From the NCBI GenBank assembly GCA_964035575.1, contig OZ037856.1:1240001-1304000 (forward strand): DNA of 64,000 nucleotides, given 5' to 3'. Every line of letters begins with the position of its first letter. Within the stretch, counting starts at the first letter, position 1. Source of the DNA: Rhynchopus sp. YZ270_cl-10 (taxonomy: Eukaryota; Euglenozoa; Diplonemea; Diplonemida; Diplonemidae). The notes below the pieces were generated by a model, which saw nothing but the letters and a program-made list of their open reading frames with translations, was not told the origin of the DNA and ran no database searches. The position numbers were made by a program, and so were the translations under genes. This document shows positions 50,673 to 61,358 of this stretch, piece by piece.

Positions 50673-53600
50673 ATGTCAGGCTCAGGAGAGGCACATCCAT
50701 TATCTGCTATAGGAAGCGATGAGAGGTGGGACGCAAGCCAGGATGCTTTTGACAGACGTATCGAAGATGAGATACGCAACTCACGCAACCCTGCAGGCGA
50801 CGACGCAGACGAGGCAGCGTTGCCTCCGTCAATGCGGCGACGCTCGGTTCGCTTCTCTGAGACACCCGAGGTGCAGACCGGGGCGTACCTAGACGAGACA
50901 CCTGAGGAGTCTCCCCAGCATCGTGAAGGCGACCTTTCATTTGAGGAGGAAGAGGATTTTTTTGAAGACGACTTCGGCGACGACTTCGACCACGATGAGG
51001 ACGACCTGCACCCACCCGACTCCGACCCCGAAGACGAAGGTGTGCCCCTCACACAGGACCTCCTCAGTGCGCTGGACATCTCGCAGCTCCCAAGCAACAT
51101 CCTCGCGCAAATCGCGCCTGAAGAAATTGCAGGGGAGTTTGAAGAGCGTATTGCCCACCTAGAGCTGGAGCTCCGCGAAAGCAAAGAAAGTCAAGAAGCC
51201 TCCGAACGAGAGTGGAAGAGCCGCTACCGGGAGATGGACATCCAAAATGGTGTGTTTTTTTTAGATAGGTGAAGCTTTTGGATGAGTCGCTTTGTGTGTT
51301 TTTATCGTATACAACCAAAACAGGTTTGCACCTCACCGAGATTTCCACCATGCGTGGGATTGCCCAAGAACTGCGTGAGAAGGTGAGTTCCTACAAGCGG
51401 AACCTGTGGGTGAAGAGCGTGGACCTGGACACAATAAAACTTGTGGAGGACGAGGTGAAGGAGGTGATGAAGACACGCGACACCGAGGCTAAGAATTTGG
51501 TGCAGATCAAAGACGAGCAGATCCGCGCCATCAAGGCCTTCCACGACGCAGACCTGGACGAGCACGCGGACATGCTCAACAAGCAGATCACAGACGCTAT
51601 GGACAGCATTGCGCAGAAGGACGCACTCACAACCAACCCCGTCGAGCTCGAGAAGGCCGACATGGTCCACCAATCCATCACCGACCCTCTTGACATCCTG
51701 AAGTCGCTTTCACAAATAAACTTCGAACTCCACAGCAAAATCTTCGGTGCAGACGAGAAGGTCAAAATCAAGGACGTTCTTCGTGAGTACCGTGAGCGGG
51801 AGCTCTCCCTTCTGCAGGAGCACATTGGCGAGCCGCCAAGTGAGGACCTTGCACGGCAGCTGGAGGTGATGGAGGAAGACATCGAGAAGGGCCGTCTTGA
51901 CAGGGCAGAGCTATGCGAGCATCTGTCGGAGCTGTCGGAGCAGGCGCGTGTAGTGGAGGAACTGCTCCCGACGCTTGACGCAGAGAAGCCTGCGAAGGAG
52001 AAGTTCCCCAAGGCCGGGGGCAGTGAATCCCCAGCATCATCGCCGTCGTCGTCGCCGAGGAACAGAGAGACCCTCTCCACAGTGAAGAAGGCCTTCGCCC
52101 TTGCCATGAGCACTCTTGCAGAGTATTCAGAAAAGCTCAAGCAGTACGACGAAGACCGCCTCAAGGAGGAGGACCGGCGTCTCCTGAACCCCTCGCTGGA
52201 GACGGTCAATATGGACCCGGTGTTCGCTGCCGCCCTGCACAATAGCAAGTTTGCGAAGCGCTTTGAGGCGGTACTGCGGGAGAACGAGCTGCTCAAGGTA
52301 TGTACAGTAACGCCAGACACCACCTCCATTGTGGATGCAGCAACACAACTAACACAACTGACAACAGGCACGCATACACATCCTAGGCGACACGCAGCGC
52401 ACCCCAGCAGACGTCGCAGATCTAACAGAAAAGGCGGAGGTGCTAGAGGCACGGTGCAAGCACCTGAACCTACAGTGCAACGACCTGGAGGACCAGAAGA
52501 AGAGCCTAAAGGGCCTGCGCGATGACATGGCGCGGGAGGCGGAAGAGTACGCAGACGCGGTGCCGTACCTGGACGGGAAGCAGCGCATTGGGGAGATTGT
52601 CGACCAGACAGACTCGGAGATGACAGCGAGTGTCGACGACTCGAGTGGTGGGGATGTTGATCTGTTTGACCCTGCTGCAGAGATGGCGCAGGACCAGATC
52701 GCTGGTGTCGAAGTGCACGTTGAAGAGCCGGAGAATGAGGACGGTCGGCAGTACGACCTAGAGAAGAAGCAGTTCACCGCAACCATGCGCAAGGAGAGCC
52801 ACGTTGCCTCGCTTGTGGAGCAGATCCTGCAGTACCTCGAGTGCGGCACAACAGTCTTCCGCGTCAAGGGAACAAAGATCGAAAAGAAGTTCGCCTTCCT
52901 CACAGCAAACCGCTCTGTGATCCTCCTCTGCGACTTTGTCGAAGGCAAGCCCAACAAGAAGGTCGGCCTCGAGCAGCTCCACCTCCGCACCATCAAGTCC
53001 ATCATCCTCGGCCAGTCCTCCTGGGATAAGAAGATCATCAAGAACGCAGCAAACAAGCGCATTGACCCAGAGCAGCTTCACGAGGTGTGCACGCCCCACC
53101 CCCTTGCACGGTCTACTTCCCACATCAACAGGTACCCAAAGACACAGAAGGTGTTGAAATCTACAACACAGGCACATACTATTATCGCAGTGTCACACTG
53201 AAGCGCAGAAGCGGTGAGGTATGTGCCCAGGCCCTGCAGTCAGCAACAACCAAAACCCCACAACAGAATTTCAACTTCATCGCGAACAGCGACAACGACT
53301 ACGAGACGTGGGTCGTGGCGCTGCACAGGATCACTACCTTGGACCCTGAACACGACAAGATCCTTGACGTTGTGAAGAACTGCTACAAGGGTGCAGAGGT
53401 GCTGGTCGAGGAGGAACGTGTCTTCTGCGAGATGAACCATGTTCCCCCACTGCTGTACTTGAACGCGAAGATGCAGTGTCTGAAGCAGGAACACAAGCTG
53501 TTCTTGACGCTGTACGATGTGCGCACGCTGTCGGGCTTCCACCTCTTGCAGTCACAGAAGGTCTTTGAGCTGTGGCTGTCCCTTTGCTGGGTAGAGAAGC

Positions 53601-53740
53601 AGTACGTCTATCAAGTCAAATACCTGAACTTCTTCCCCGAAGAAGCCAGCAACTTGATGGAGCTGATCGACCAGCAACGCGTCAAAAAACAAAAGGAGGA
53701 GTCCGAACGGATGCTCCACCAGCAGGGTGCTGTTGAATAG
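50673..53740 (+). CDS. Coiled-coil protein with C-terminal PH-like domain (5 exons, 942 aa)
   Basis: Exons 50673-51249, 51324-52297, 52368-53084, 53132-53218 and 53267-53740 join in frame. Three of the donors are GTGTG(T/C) or GTATGT with short introns of 47-74 bases. The N-terminal ~150 residues are very acidic (EEEEDFFEDDFGDDFD). Residues ~170-600 are heptad-rich coiled coil. From ~665 to ~790 the pattern fits a PH domain: FRVKGTKIEKKFAFL, SVILLCDF, LHLRTIKSIILG, YYYRSVTLKR and the closing NDYETWVVALHRI. A helical C-terminus follows. It probably links a membrane lipid or protein to the cytoskeleton. The 48-base intron 4 (53219-53266) has no stop and lies inside the PH domain; removing it restores the usual spacing. 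Confidence 0.82.
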
Positions 53741-53930
53741 GCGTCACCTCATAGAATTTATTTCCACACGTTTTATGCCCTTTTTCCGATTATTTTCTTT
53801 CCAAACATAGGTGGCGTCCTAACCCACGTGTACAAGCCTAGAGAGTAGACACACGCGCCCCTACTATCGACTGCTCTTTGCTCTTTGCCCTTCTCCCTCC
53901 TACACTCTCCACCACAGAATACACCTTCTC

Positions 53931-55481
53931 ATGAGGACGTCACTCGTCCGTGCACCTAAGGTGCTGACAGCATGTGTCCAGCGTAGGCACGAGACAGAGG
54001 CGGAGAACAAATCGCGCTTGCGGAAACAGCGCTCCCCTATTGAGAACTACGTGCTTATGCGGCATATGAGTGAGGTGGAGGTGTCCTCGCTGGACTCCTG
54101 GATAGACCACGGGAAGCTGAGGGAGGAGAAGAAGGAGTTGGAGACGATTTTGAAGTCGTCTGGGTATGGTGTGCACCAGCTTGCGCCGGACATGGGGTCG
54201 AAGTGCAGCTCGCACATTGGGAAGTACGCGTTGTCGGAGGACTCTCACCTGTTGCTCTTCTACCAGGACGGGCACGCCAAGTCTGCACACAAGGCCATCA
54301 ACCACTGCCTGTCGGAACGTGGTATCATCGTGCCCACCGTCCCCATGGAGGGCAGATACAGTGAACTCCGCTACGACCCACGTGACATATGTGTCATCGA
54401 AAAGGCACGCTACTGGCTGCTCGGCAACCGCGACGAAGAGTCGCAGCAGGTATGTCCCCCATCCCATACCACTTCAAGGTGACTACCCATCGAGAGGCGT
54501 AGGTTCATCTTAACGTTTCTTCTTTCATAATTAGGCGACGCAAGGCTTCTCCTAGAGGGCAAAGGTCTGGTTGACCCAAGACATGAGCCTCACGGAAACT
54601 CAGATGGGCCAACTTTATTGCATCTAAGCATTAATAACACACCGTTTCTACAGTGCAGCGAAGTCATCAGGTCCTTCCTGACACCGGAAGGAGGCGATGG
54701 TCTGCGTGAAGCCCGTAGGGCATCGAACCTTGACAAAACCATTAAGGGTGCGGACCTGACTGCTCGTGGTATCCCGCGTCTGCTCTCGCACATGATGATG
54801 TCCCCTGACGGGTCGAACCTGATCTACGACGACAGTGTCACGGCGATACCGACGCTGATCAAGGAGCTGGGCATCCACCACCATAACATCGACTGCTTTC
54901 CAGCGCCGCCGTACGCAACGCAGGCGAAGACGCTGTTCCCGCAGGTGGTTGGGCAGAAGCCGACCCTCCTCGTGCCCCTCGGCTTCCAGGACGCGTACAA
55001 ATTCCTGAACGAATACCGCTCCTCCATGGAGGTCGTGCAGGTGCCCTTCACAGAGCACCTCAAGATGGGCGTGCACCTCAGCGACGTGCTGCTGCACGTC
55101 AAAGCAAGTGTCGAGCACGACGAAGGCTTTGAGACTTCGGGGCCAAGGCGCAGCAACATGTACGATGCCGAGTCGTTCGACCACACAGGGCGCGGGAAGT
55201 TCAAAAATAGGTTTGCATGGACAGCAGACCCCTTCACGATGGACGAAGCGCTTCCAGAGGACAGCTTCCTCCATAAAGAGTTCGCAAAGTACGAAGGCAA
55301 GTTCAATCGCGTAAAATCGAGTTCGAACCACGCGATCCGGAATGAAGCGCAGTTCCAGGAAACGATGCGCCATCAGGAAAAGGTCATCTCATTCAAGCCG
55401 AAGTTGAAGTCTTTCGCGGACTTTAAAAAACGCAACACTGTTACGGGCGGGCGGCGGGGAGGCGGTGGTGGTGCACTGTAA
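53931..55481 (+). CDS. Unrecognised protein (2 exons, 448 aa)
   Basis: Exons 53931-54449 and 54654-55481 join in frame. The first ~40 residues are rich in Arg with few acids at the very start (MRTSLVRAPKVLTACVQRRH), which could be an organelle presequence. The body reads as a globular alpha/beta protein (HLLLFYQDGHAKSAHKAINHCL, TLLVPLGFQDAYKFLNEY in parts), and the end is Lys-rich with a GGRRGGGGG tail. I recognise no family or catalytic motif. The 204-base intron holds a TTCATC-class hairpin (54478-54509). Confidence 0.75.
54478..54509 (+). repeat. Dispersed hairpin, TTCATC class, intronic copy m
   Basis: GGTGA-CTAC pairs with GTAG-GT-TCATC around CCATCGAGAGGC. Compared with copy g, CTAAGC/GCTTAG has become CTAC/GTAG while the GGTGA, GT bulge and TCATC are unchanged. 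It lies within an intron of the 53931 gene. Confidence 0.75.
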
Positions 55482-55588
55482 AAAGCTAAGCGGCCTTAGA
55501 ACTGAGCCAACGAACCCCAGAACACGCACACCCCTTTTTTTCCCTTGAACCTCCTCCACCCCCCTCACCTGCCGCCTCCAGGTCCACG

Positions 55589-57598
55589 ATGAGCAAATAT
55601 GTGATGTGGATGGACGGCGGCGGCACGAAGGTGGCGCCGAAGGAGACAGGCCTACGTGACTACACACGCCCTGCTGCACGGGCGGGGGTGGAGCCCATAC
55701 GGCGCAGTGCTGCTGCGTGGCGCGAGATTCTTGCGAGCGATGACGAGAACGAGCCTCGCAGCACGACCAGCACAGGGTCCCCAAAGCGTGGTGCACGACG
55801 CCGCAAACGTGACCCCTTGAACACATCCTCATCGACAGTCGCCACCTCGCTCAACGGCTCTCAGGTCTTCGCCCAGATAGACCTCACACGCACCATAGCC
55901 TCACAAGACGAACGCCGTCGCGTCGTCCCCGACAAACGCGTCCTCCCCCCAGCACCACCCTGCCACATATGCACCCGATGCGACGTGGTAATCCAAGGAG
56001 GTGAACGCCAGGCACTCAGCCACTGGGTCTCAAAATGTCTAAAGCAGCTGTCCCGTCTCGAGCCCCCAGGACCCCCAGAAGGCGGCTTTCCCTGTTGCTT
56101 TGAAGGTAAGGATGCGGGCACGCAGGAGAGTCTCAACAGCAAGCTCCGCTTCCGACGTGCCAGTGTGCAGAATGTGCAGAACGTGCCGGCGAAGCAGCGG
56201 CAGGTGTTTGGGGCAGCGACAACGAAGCTCACTGCAGAGCATCTTCGTGCGAATATGGATTGGTTTCCGGAGGAGTTTGAGTTGCGGAATGTGGTTGGGC
56301 CGAACCCGTTTTCTGCGTTTTCGGAGTTTGGTGCACAGTCGACGAGTGGTGCGAGCTGTCAGGTGAAGGGGCCGAGTGGTGCGTCGACAGAGCCGGACTT
56401 TCATGTCTTCAGCTGTCCGGACTCTGCGAGGAAGGCTCACTGCGCGCAGTCGGTAGCCTCAAGCGACTTCCGTGTGCACTACGGCGGCGACGACGTGTCG
56501 GAAGGAGAGAGCCGCATGGACTCCCTCTGCGAACACCTTGTCGAGGAGGAGATGCGTCTCGACGAAGTCGTTGCCTACGTCGCCGACACACTCCAGCTTC
56601 AAAGCCTCCCCACAGCGACGCGCAGCCAGCGACTCCACGAGCTCAAGAGCATGCTCTCCGCTATCTCTGATGCACCGACGACAGTTGGGGAGTCGGCAGA
56701 GGCAGGGTGTCAGACGGTGGAGGTGGTGGAAGAGGTGGAAGAGGTGGTGGAGGAGTCGTGTATTCGCCCGTCAAGGCTGTCGAAGGTCGCAGCACTGTGT
56801 CTGTTGGAGCTGCAGCGGGTTGGGCGAGGGTGTCTTCAGAGGGGCCGTGTAGTCAGAGATAGGGCACAGCCAGAGGCACAGCCAGAGGCACAGCCAGAGG
56901 CACAGCCAGAGGCACAGCCAGAGGCACAGCCAGAGGCACAGCCAGAGGCACAGCCAGAGGCACAGCCAGAGGCACAGCCAGAGGCACAGCCAGAGGCACA
57001 GCCAACACGCCTTCTGTTCCTGCAGCTGCTGCGCAGTGTTGCCACACAAGCACACTTCATCCGCCTCCTTGCCGACGTTGACTCTCCTGCAGACACCGCA
57101 ACCACTCTCAGCTCTGCCGCCGTTACCCAGGACACCCACGCAACCACGCACACAGAGAGGCACTTCTACTCACGTCTTTTGGTGCGCACCTCCCACCACG
57201 CCTTGTCTCATTTACATATTCTTCACACAGACGAGCGGGGTGCGTGCTGGTTTTCGCGGTTGCTGGTGGCGTCGTGTGGGGCGGGGATGGAGGCGCTGAG
57301 GTGGCTGCATCCAGAGGTGCCTGCACCATCATCTGTGCCGCATGCACCACCTTCAGCAGGCAGCGACGATACAAAGACACCCGAGCGGCATCCTTTTGTC
57401 GCATGTCTCAAGCCCCTCAGCGTGCGTGGTGGTGTGTTCGTGTCGCTGCTGCTCCTTTCTGCTGCTACCAACGGTGCGACACCTGCCCCTGCCACAGTGC
57501 GCGAAGAGGGCGCTAAGCGTGCCGTCAAGGTACGCCGTCCAGCAAAGAAGGTGAAGCGACCTGCACGCACCACACCTGTCGCGGTGCTTGAGTTTTGA
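55589..57598 (+). CDS. Unrecognised protein with (AQPE)n repeat (intronless, 669 aa)
   Basis: One open frame from ATG to TGA. Residues 1-120 are basic and Ser/Pro-rich. Near residues 130-180 a CxxC...H...C cluster (CHICTRCDVV...HWVSKC) could bind zinc. Residues ~310-390 are acidic, with a Val/Glu run (VVEEVEEVVEES). An array of 11 AQPE units follows (~427-470), then a helical stretch and a basic tail (AKKVKRPAR). No family is recognised; the putative zinc site is the only functional hint. Length of the array may vary between strains. Confidence 0.65.
   Translation: MSKYVMWMDGGGTKVAPKETGLRDYTRPAARAGVEPIRRSAAAWREILASDDENEPRSTTSTGSPKRGARRRKRDPLNTSSSTVATSLNGSQVFAQIDLTRTIASQDERRRVVPDKRVLPPAPPCHICTRCDVVIQGGERQALSHWVSKCLKQLSRLEPPGPPEGGFPCCFEGKDAGTQESLNSKLRFRRASVQNVQNVPAKQRQVFGAATTKLTAEHLRANMDWFPEEFELRNVVGPNPFSAFSEFGAQSTSGASCQVKGPSGASTEPDFHVFSCPDSARKAHCAQSVASSDFRVHYGGDDVSEGESRMDSLCEHLVEEEMRLDEVVAYVADTLQLQSLPTATRSQRLHELKSMLSAISDAPTTVGESAEAGCQTVEVVEEVEEVVEESCIRPSRLSKVAALCLLELQRVGRGCLQRGRVVRDRAQPEAQPEAQPEAQPEAQPEAQPEAQPEAQPEAQPEAQPEAQPEAQPTRLLFLQLLRSVATQAHFIRLLADVDSPADTATTLSSAAVTQDTHATTHTERHFYSRLLVRTSHHALSHLHILHTDERGACWFSRLLVASCGAGMEALRWLHPEVPAPSSVPHAPPSAGSDDTKTPERHPFVACLKPLSVRGGVFVSLLLLSAATNGATPAPATVREEGAKRAVKVRRPAKKVKRPARTTPVAVLEF
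56867..57003 (+). repeat. In-frame 12-bp tandem repeat
   Basis: About 11 exact copies of GCACAGCCAGAG coding Ala-Gln-Pro-Glu. All copies appear identical, which implies recent expansion or continuing homogenisation. Being a multiple of 3, copy changes keep the frame. Confidence 0.9.
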
Positions 57599-57810
57599 GA
57601 CCCACACCGCATTCTGTCTAGCTTCTCTGGCCTCAAATTTTCGATGTTCGCTTTTAACAAAAAAAACAGCGCTGGCTGGGGGGTGGTGTTCATCTGTCGA
57701 AAGACCCCTCTTTCCAAAAAAGGCAGTATTCATTTTTTCTTTTACATCCTCCCCAAAATGCCCCTTTCCTTATCCACAACATTTCAGAGACTAAATAAAC
57801 ACAACACAAA

Positions 57811-59653
57811 ATGCCTCGAATGATTGAAGTGGTCCTGAACGATCGCATGGGACATAAGGTATGTACACCCGAAATGCAGGGCTATTCTGCAGGAATTTTT
57901 GTCCAAAAAAAAAAAAAAAAAAAAAACTGAATTTTAAGCAAGACACCCACGCTTACCTATCACAGCAAAAACAAAACAAAACAAACTTTCAAACCCCCAC
58001 AACAGGTCCGCATAAAGTGCAACGAAGACGACACAATTGGCGACCTCAAAAAACTCTGCGCGGCACAAATTGGTACCCGACACGAGAAGCTCAGAATACA
58101 GAGACAGTATGTCCCCTTTCTCTTCGTTTCTCTCTCTCTCTCTTTCCCCCTACAAAGGAGCGTTAGCCAAAAAGAGACAGGAAATAGCAAGTCTAGAAAA
58201 CTCAGAAAATAACAAAACCTACATTCTTGAACTATTCTACCGACGTGATTTTCATTGGACGCATCCCCCTTACCTTTTTTTACTCCCCCTCTTCCACCCC
58301 CCTACTTAGGGGGGGTCAAAAGCCCCTAAAAAGTGGTAACAAAATGATAAAAATTGAGTTTTCGTTTCTAAGTGCTAAAAAATGCCCAAAACCAGAAAAT
58401 ACCACCCTCAGATGTCCAAAAATCCATCTGCGCCCGGTTTTGAGCAGTTTTGAGCCTCAAGAAGCCCCGTATCTGCTTTTTTCAAAAATGTACATACAAC
58501 TTGTACCTGCCCACCCCCTGTAGACAGTGCAACTCACCCATCCATCACGCCTCAGTGTGAGCCAGGGGCCAGAAAAGCCTCCAAAGCCACATATTTTCAC
58601 CCAGAACCTATCCCGAAGGGTACCCAGGCTGTTTCGGGGTGTTTAGAAGGACTTAGTGGACTTAGAACCATGTTTCAAAAAGTGTCAAGCACCTTGTACC
58701 AAGGGTTTTCCCACCCAAGGTACCAAGTCCTGGTACCTTTTTGAAACATGGTTCTAAGTTCCACTAAGTCCTTCTAAACACCCCGAAACAGCCTGGGTAC
58801 CCTTCGGGATAGGTTCTGGGTGAAAATATGTGGCTTTGGAGGCTTTTCTGGCCCCTGGCTCACACTGAGGCGTGATGGATGTGTGAGTTGCTCTATCTAC
58901 GGGGGGGTGGGCAAGGTACAAGTTGGTGGTCACTTTTAAAAAATGCAAAAAAGTCGCTCAGAAGTGGTCAACAGTGCTCAAAACCGGGCGGAATTAGATT
59001 TTTGGGGTCCAAATGGGCCTATGGTGTGGTTTTTTTTGACCTCAGGGGGAGTTTTTCGATTTATTGCCTACTTCACGTTTTTTGACGTCTTCAGATACCT
59101 TGGGTGGGAAAACCCTTGGTACAAGGTGCTTGACACTTTTTGAAACATGGTTCTAAGTTCCACCAAGTCCTTCTAAACACCCCGAAACAGCCTGGGTACC
59201 CCTCGGGATAGGTTTTGGGGTGAAAATATGTGGCTTTGGGGGCTTTTCTGTCCCCTGGCCCACACTGAGGCGTGATGGATGTGTGAGTTGCTCTGTCTAC
59301 AGGGGGTGGGCAGGTACAAGTTGTATGTACATTTTTGAAAAAAGCAGATACGGGGCTTCTTGTGGCTCAAAACTGCTCAAAACCGGGCGCAGATGGATTT
59401 TTGGACATCTGAGGGTGGTATTTTCTGGTTTTGGGCATTTTTTAGCACTTAGAAACGAAAACTCAATTTTTCCAATTTGTTACCCCCTTTTGACCCCCCC
59501 TAACCCCCCTACTATGAGGTGCACTTCATTGCCTCAATAAGCACCCACTCACCGCCACCTTCTCCCCTCAGGTACACCGTGTACAAAGACCACATCACAC
59601 TTGGCGACTACGAGATAAAAGACGGCATGAGTCTCGATCTCTACTACAACTAA
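57811..59653 (+). CDS. UBL5/HUB1: Hub1/UBL5 ubiquitin-like splicing modifier (3 exons, 76 aa)
   Basis: Binds spliceosomal proteins non-covalently and affects splice-site choice. Exons 57811-57858, 58006-58106 and 59572-59653 give 76 residues against about 73 in animals and yeast. The family sequence is intact: [56 protein letters not shown] and the diagnostic ending [10 protein letters not shown]. It ends in the family's tyrosine pair rather than in the Gly-Gly of ubiquitin. Intron 2 is 1465 bases, very long for this window, because a 1.2 kb inverted-repeat element (58307-59502) sits in it. Confidence 0.96.
58307..59502. mobile_element. Inverted-repeat element with 11-bp target duplication, in the UBL5 intron
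   Basis: The left arm (58307 to about 58724) and right arm (about 59088-59502) are inverted copies over about 415 bases, with ends TAGGGGGGGTC and GACCCCCCCTA. The 11-base ACCCCCCTACT flanks both sides (58296-58306 and 59503-59513). Between the arms lies a second, partial copy of the right arm (about 58725-58930), making the structure nested. Ends and subterminal text resemble the 32808 element, so both belong to one family. No coding region is seen. Long arms plus an 11-bp duplication fit a non-autonomous Mutator-like element. Confidence 0.82.
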
Positions 59654-60102
59654 GACTACGGTGCACACGTCGCGAGCCTTACCCTCTCCCCCCTAGCCTG
59701 GAGTCGGGAGGAAATGTCCTTGTGTTTTAACAAAAGCGGAGGCGAAAAAGAAAAAAAGTTCTCCGATTTTTCGTGTGCTGGTAAGTACAGAAAAATGGGG
59801 AAGGGGAGGAGGTTTTTTCTCCTCCATCGATCTGGCGCATTTTTTTTCTATTCGAAAAAAAAAGAACGTAACAATGTACCCCCTCCCCTTTTTCTCTCTT
59901 TTTCCACAGCATTTGAAAGTATCTGAATTTGTCTCTTTTTCCACAGCATTTTCTTAACCACTATGCGCAAGACCTTACATTCATTCATTCAGCATATTTT
60001 ACAATTTTGTGCACTTTTTTTTTTCAGATCACAATCTTCAGCAATACACCCCTTCTTTTTTTTCTCTTTCTTTATCAAAAAACACATCAAACAAAACATC
60101 AT

Positions 60103-61152
60103 ATGACGACACGCCCTGTCCCCGACATCTCTGGTGGGACAGCCTCCTGGACAGCCTCCTTTGGCGCCGCACGGTTCCTCCGCACGACTGTCATCCCCAT
60201 TGAGGGAGACTTCGTGGACTGGGCATTGGATGGCGGGGTACTGCGACTTCCGGAGGCGTTAGCCGAGCGGGAGTATCGCACTGAACCACACGAATATTCG
60301 ACGTACACTGGGGAAGACCATTGGGAGGGTGACGACGATGAGGAGGAAGAGGAAGGCAAGCACTACGACCTGTCTGCCCTCGTTGCCACCATTGACACGG
60401 TGCTGAAAGAATACGAAGGCGGTGTCTTTGCCATGTCTGACTCCGTTGCCCCCACGGATGCGATGTGGTGTGTTGCCAATGGTGAGCATCTGCAGTGTCA
60501 GTCCCCGACAGAGGTGCTCACCATGCTCAAGGCGTCGGTCCTCACCACAGCAGACTGGGAGCAACGCAAGACCGCGGGGCTCCCTCTCCACATTGTGCTG
60601 CGGAAGTGGTACTCCCTCGAGCAGGGGATGTGCTTCCGGTGCTTTGCAGGGAATGGGCGTCTTCTTGGTGTTTCCCAAAAACGTCTTTCAGAGTATTTCC
60701 CGTTTCTCGTCAGCATAGCGGGTAAAGTGCTGTCTGCATGCAAAACGCTGTTCGCAGGGATGCAGTTGACGAACGGCACCCCCTTCAGCTTCGACGTCTA
60801 CGTGACAAAGGGGAACACTGAGAAGTTGAAGGCAAAGCTGCTGGGGCTTCACTCATGGGAGGATGGGACGCTGCTGTTCAGTGAGGAGCGTCTGAAGGAG
60901 TTGCTTGACGCACCTGAGCAGGAGTTTGCAACTGAGGTTCGTGTGATTCAAGACAGAGAGGGCATTCGTGACTGCGGGGTAGGGCATTCGATGAAGCAGG
61001 GTGTACCTGAGGACCTAAAAGACATGTCTCTTCTCGTTGAAGCTGCAAAGTCTGCCGACGTCCACAACACAGGAGGCGAAGTGGAGGCAACGGTCGACGA
61101 GATGATCAAAATGATGCAAGCAGAAGAGGCCGGAGCGGCGCAGGAGGGGTGA
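60103..61152 (+). CDS. CDC123: CDC123/D123-family eIF2 assembly factor (intronless, 349 aa)
   Basis: CDC123 promotes assembly of the eIF2 heterotrimer and has an ATP-grasp-like fold. The start at 60103 (context ATCATATGA) is chosen over upstream in-frame codons in T-rich leader. Family landmarks run in order: SVAPTDAMWCV, the LQCQSPTEVLTMLKAS region, HIVLRKWYSLEQGMCFRCF and GRLLGVSQKRLSEYFPFL. Near residues 225-255, where relatives have a D-x-N-P motif, this protein reads KLLGLHSWEDGTLLFSEERL, so the metal-binding pair is not obvious. An acidic loop (DDDEEEEEG) lies near residue 80. Length agrees with the human protein (336). Confidence 0.9.
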   Translation: MTTRPVPDISGGTASWTASFGAARFLRTTVIPIEGDFVDWALDGGVLRLPEALAEREYRTEPHEYSTYTGEDHWEGDDDEEEEEGKHYDLSALVATIDTVLKEYEGGVFAMSDSVAPTDAMWCVANGEHLQCQSPTEVLTMLKASVLTTADWEQRKTAGLPLHIVLRKWYSLEQGMCFRCFAGNGRLLGVSQKRLSEYFPFLVSIAGKVLSACKTLFAGMQLTNGTPFSFDVYVTKGNTEKLKAKLLGLHSWEDGTLLFSEERLKELLDAPEQEFATEVRVIQDREGIRDCGVGHSMKQGVPEDLKDMSLLVEAAKSADVHNTGGEVEATVDEMIKMMQAEEAGAAQEG

Positions 61153-61358
61153 TTCCCCACCCTGCAGCCCCCACACACACCCGACACTCTGCGTTTTCTT
61201 CTTCTTCTTTTCTAGCCCTCCCTATTGGGACAAAAAAAGAGAGTGTTTTTGGATAGTAAATACTGTCAATGGCCACTACAGATTGTCAAAAAAAGCGTAT
61301 TTTTCTCTAATTCTCATGTTCTCCATCCAAAAAAATAGGTGATTCTTTACACAAAGAA

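Noticed and set aside
56771-57163. - strand frame with a Trp/Leu/Cys repeat
   Set aside because: It is the antisense reading of the AQPE-coding 12-bp repeat.
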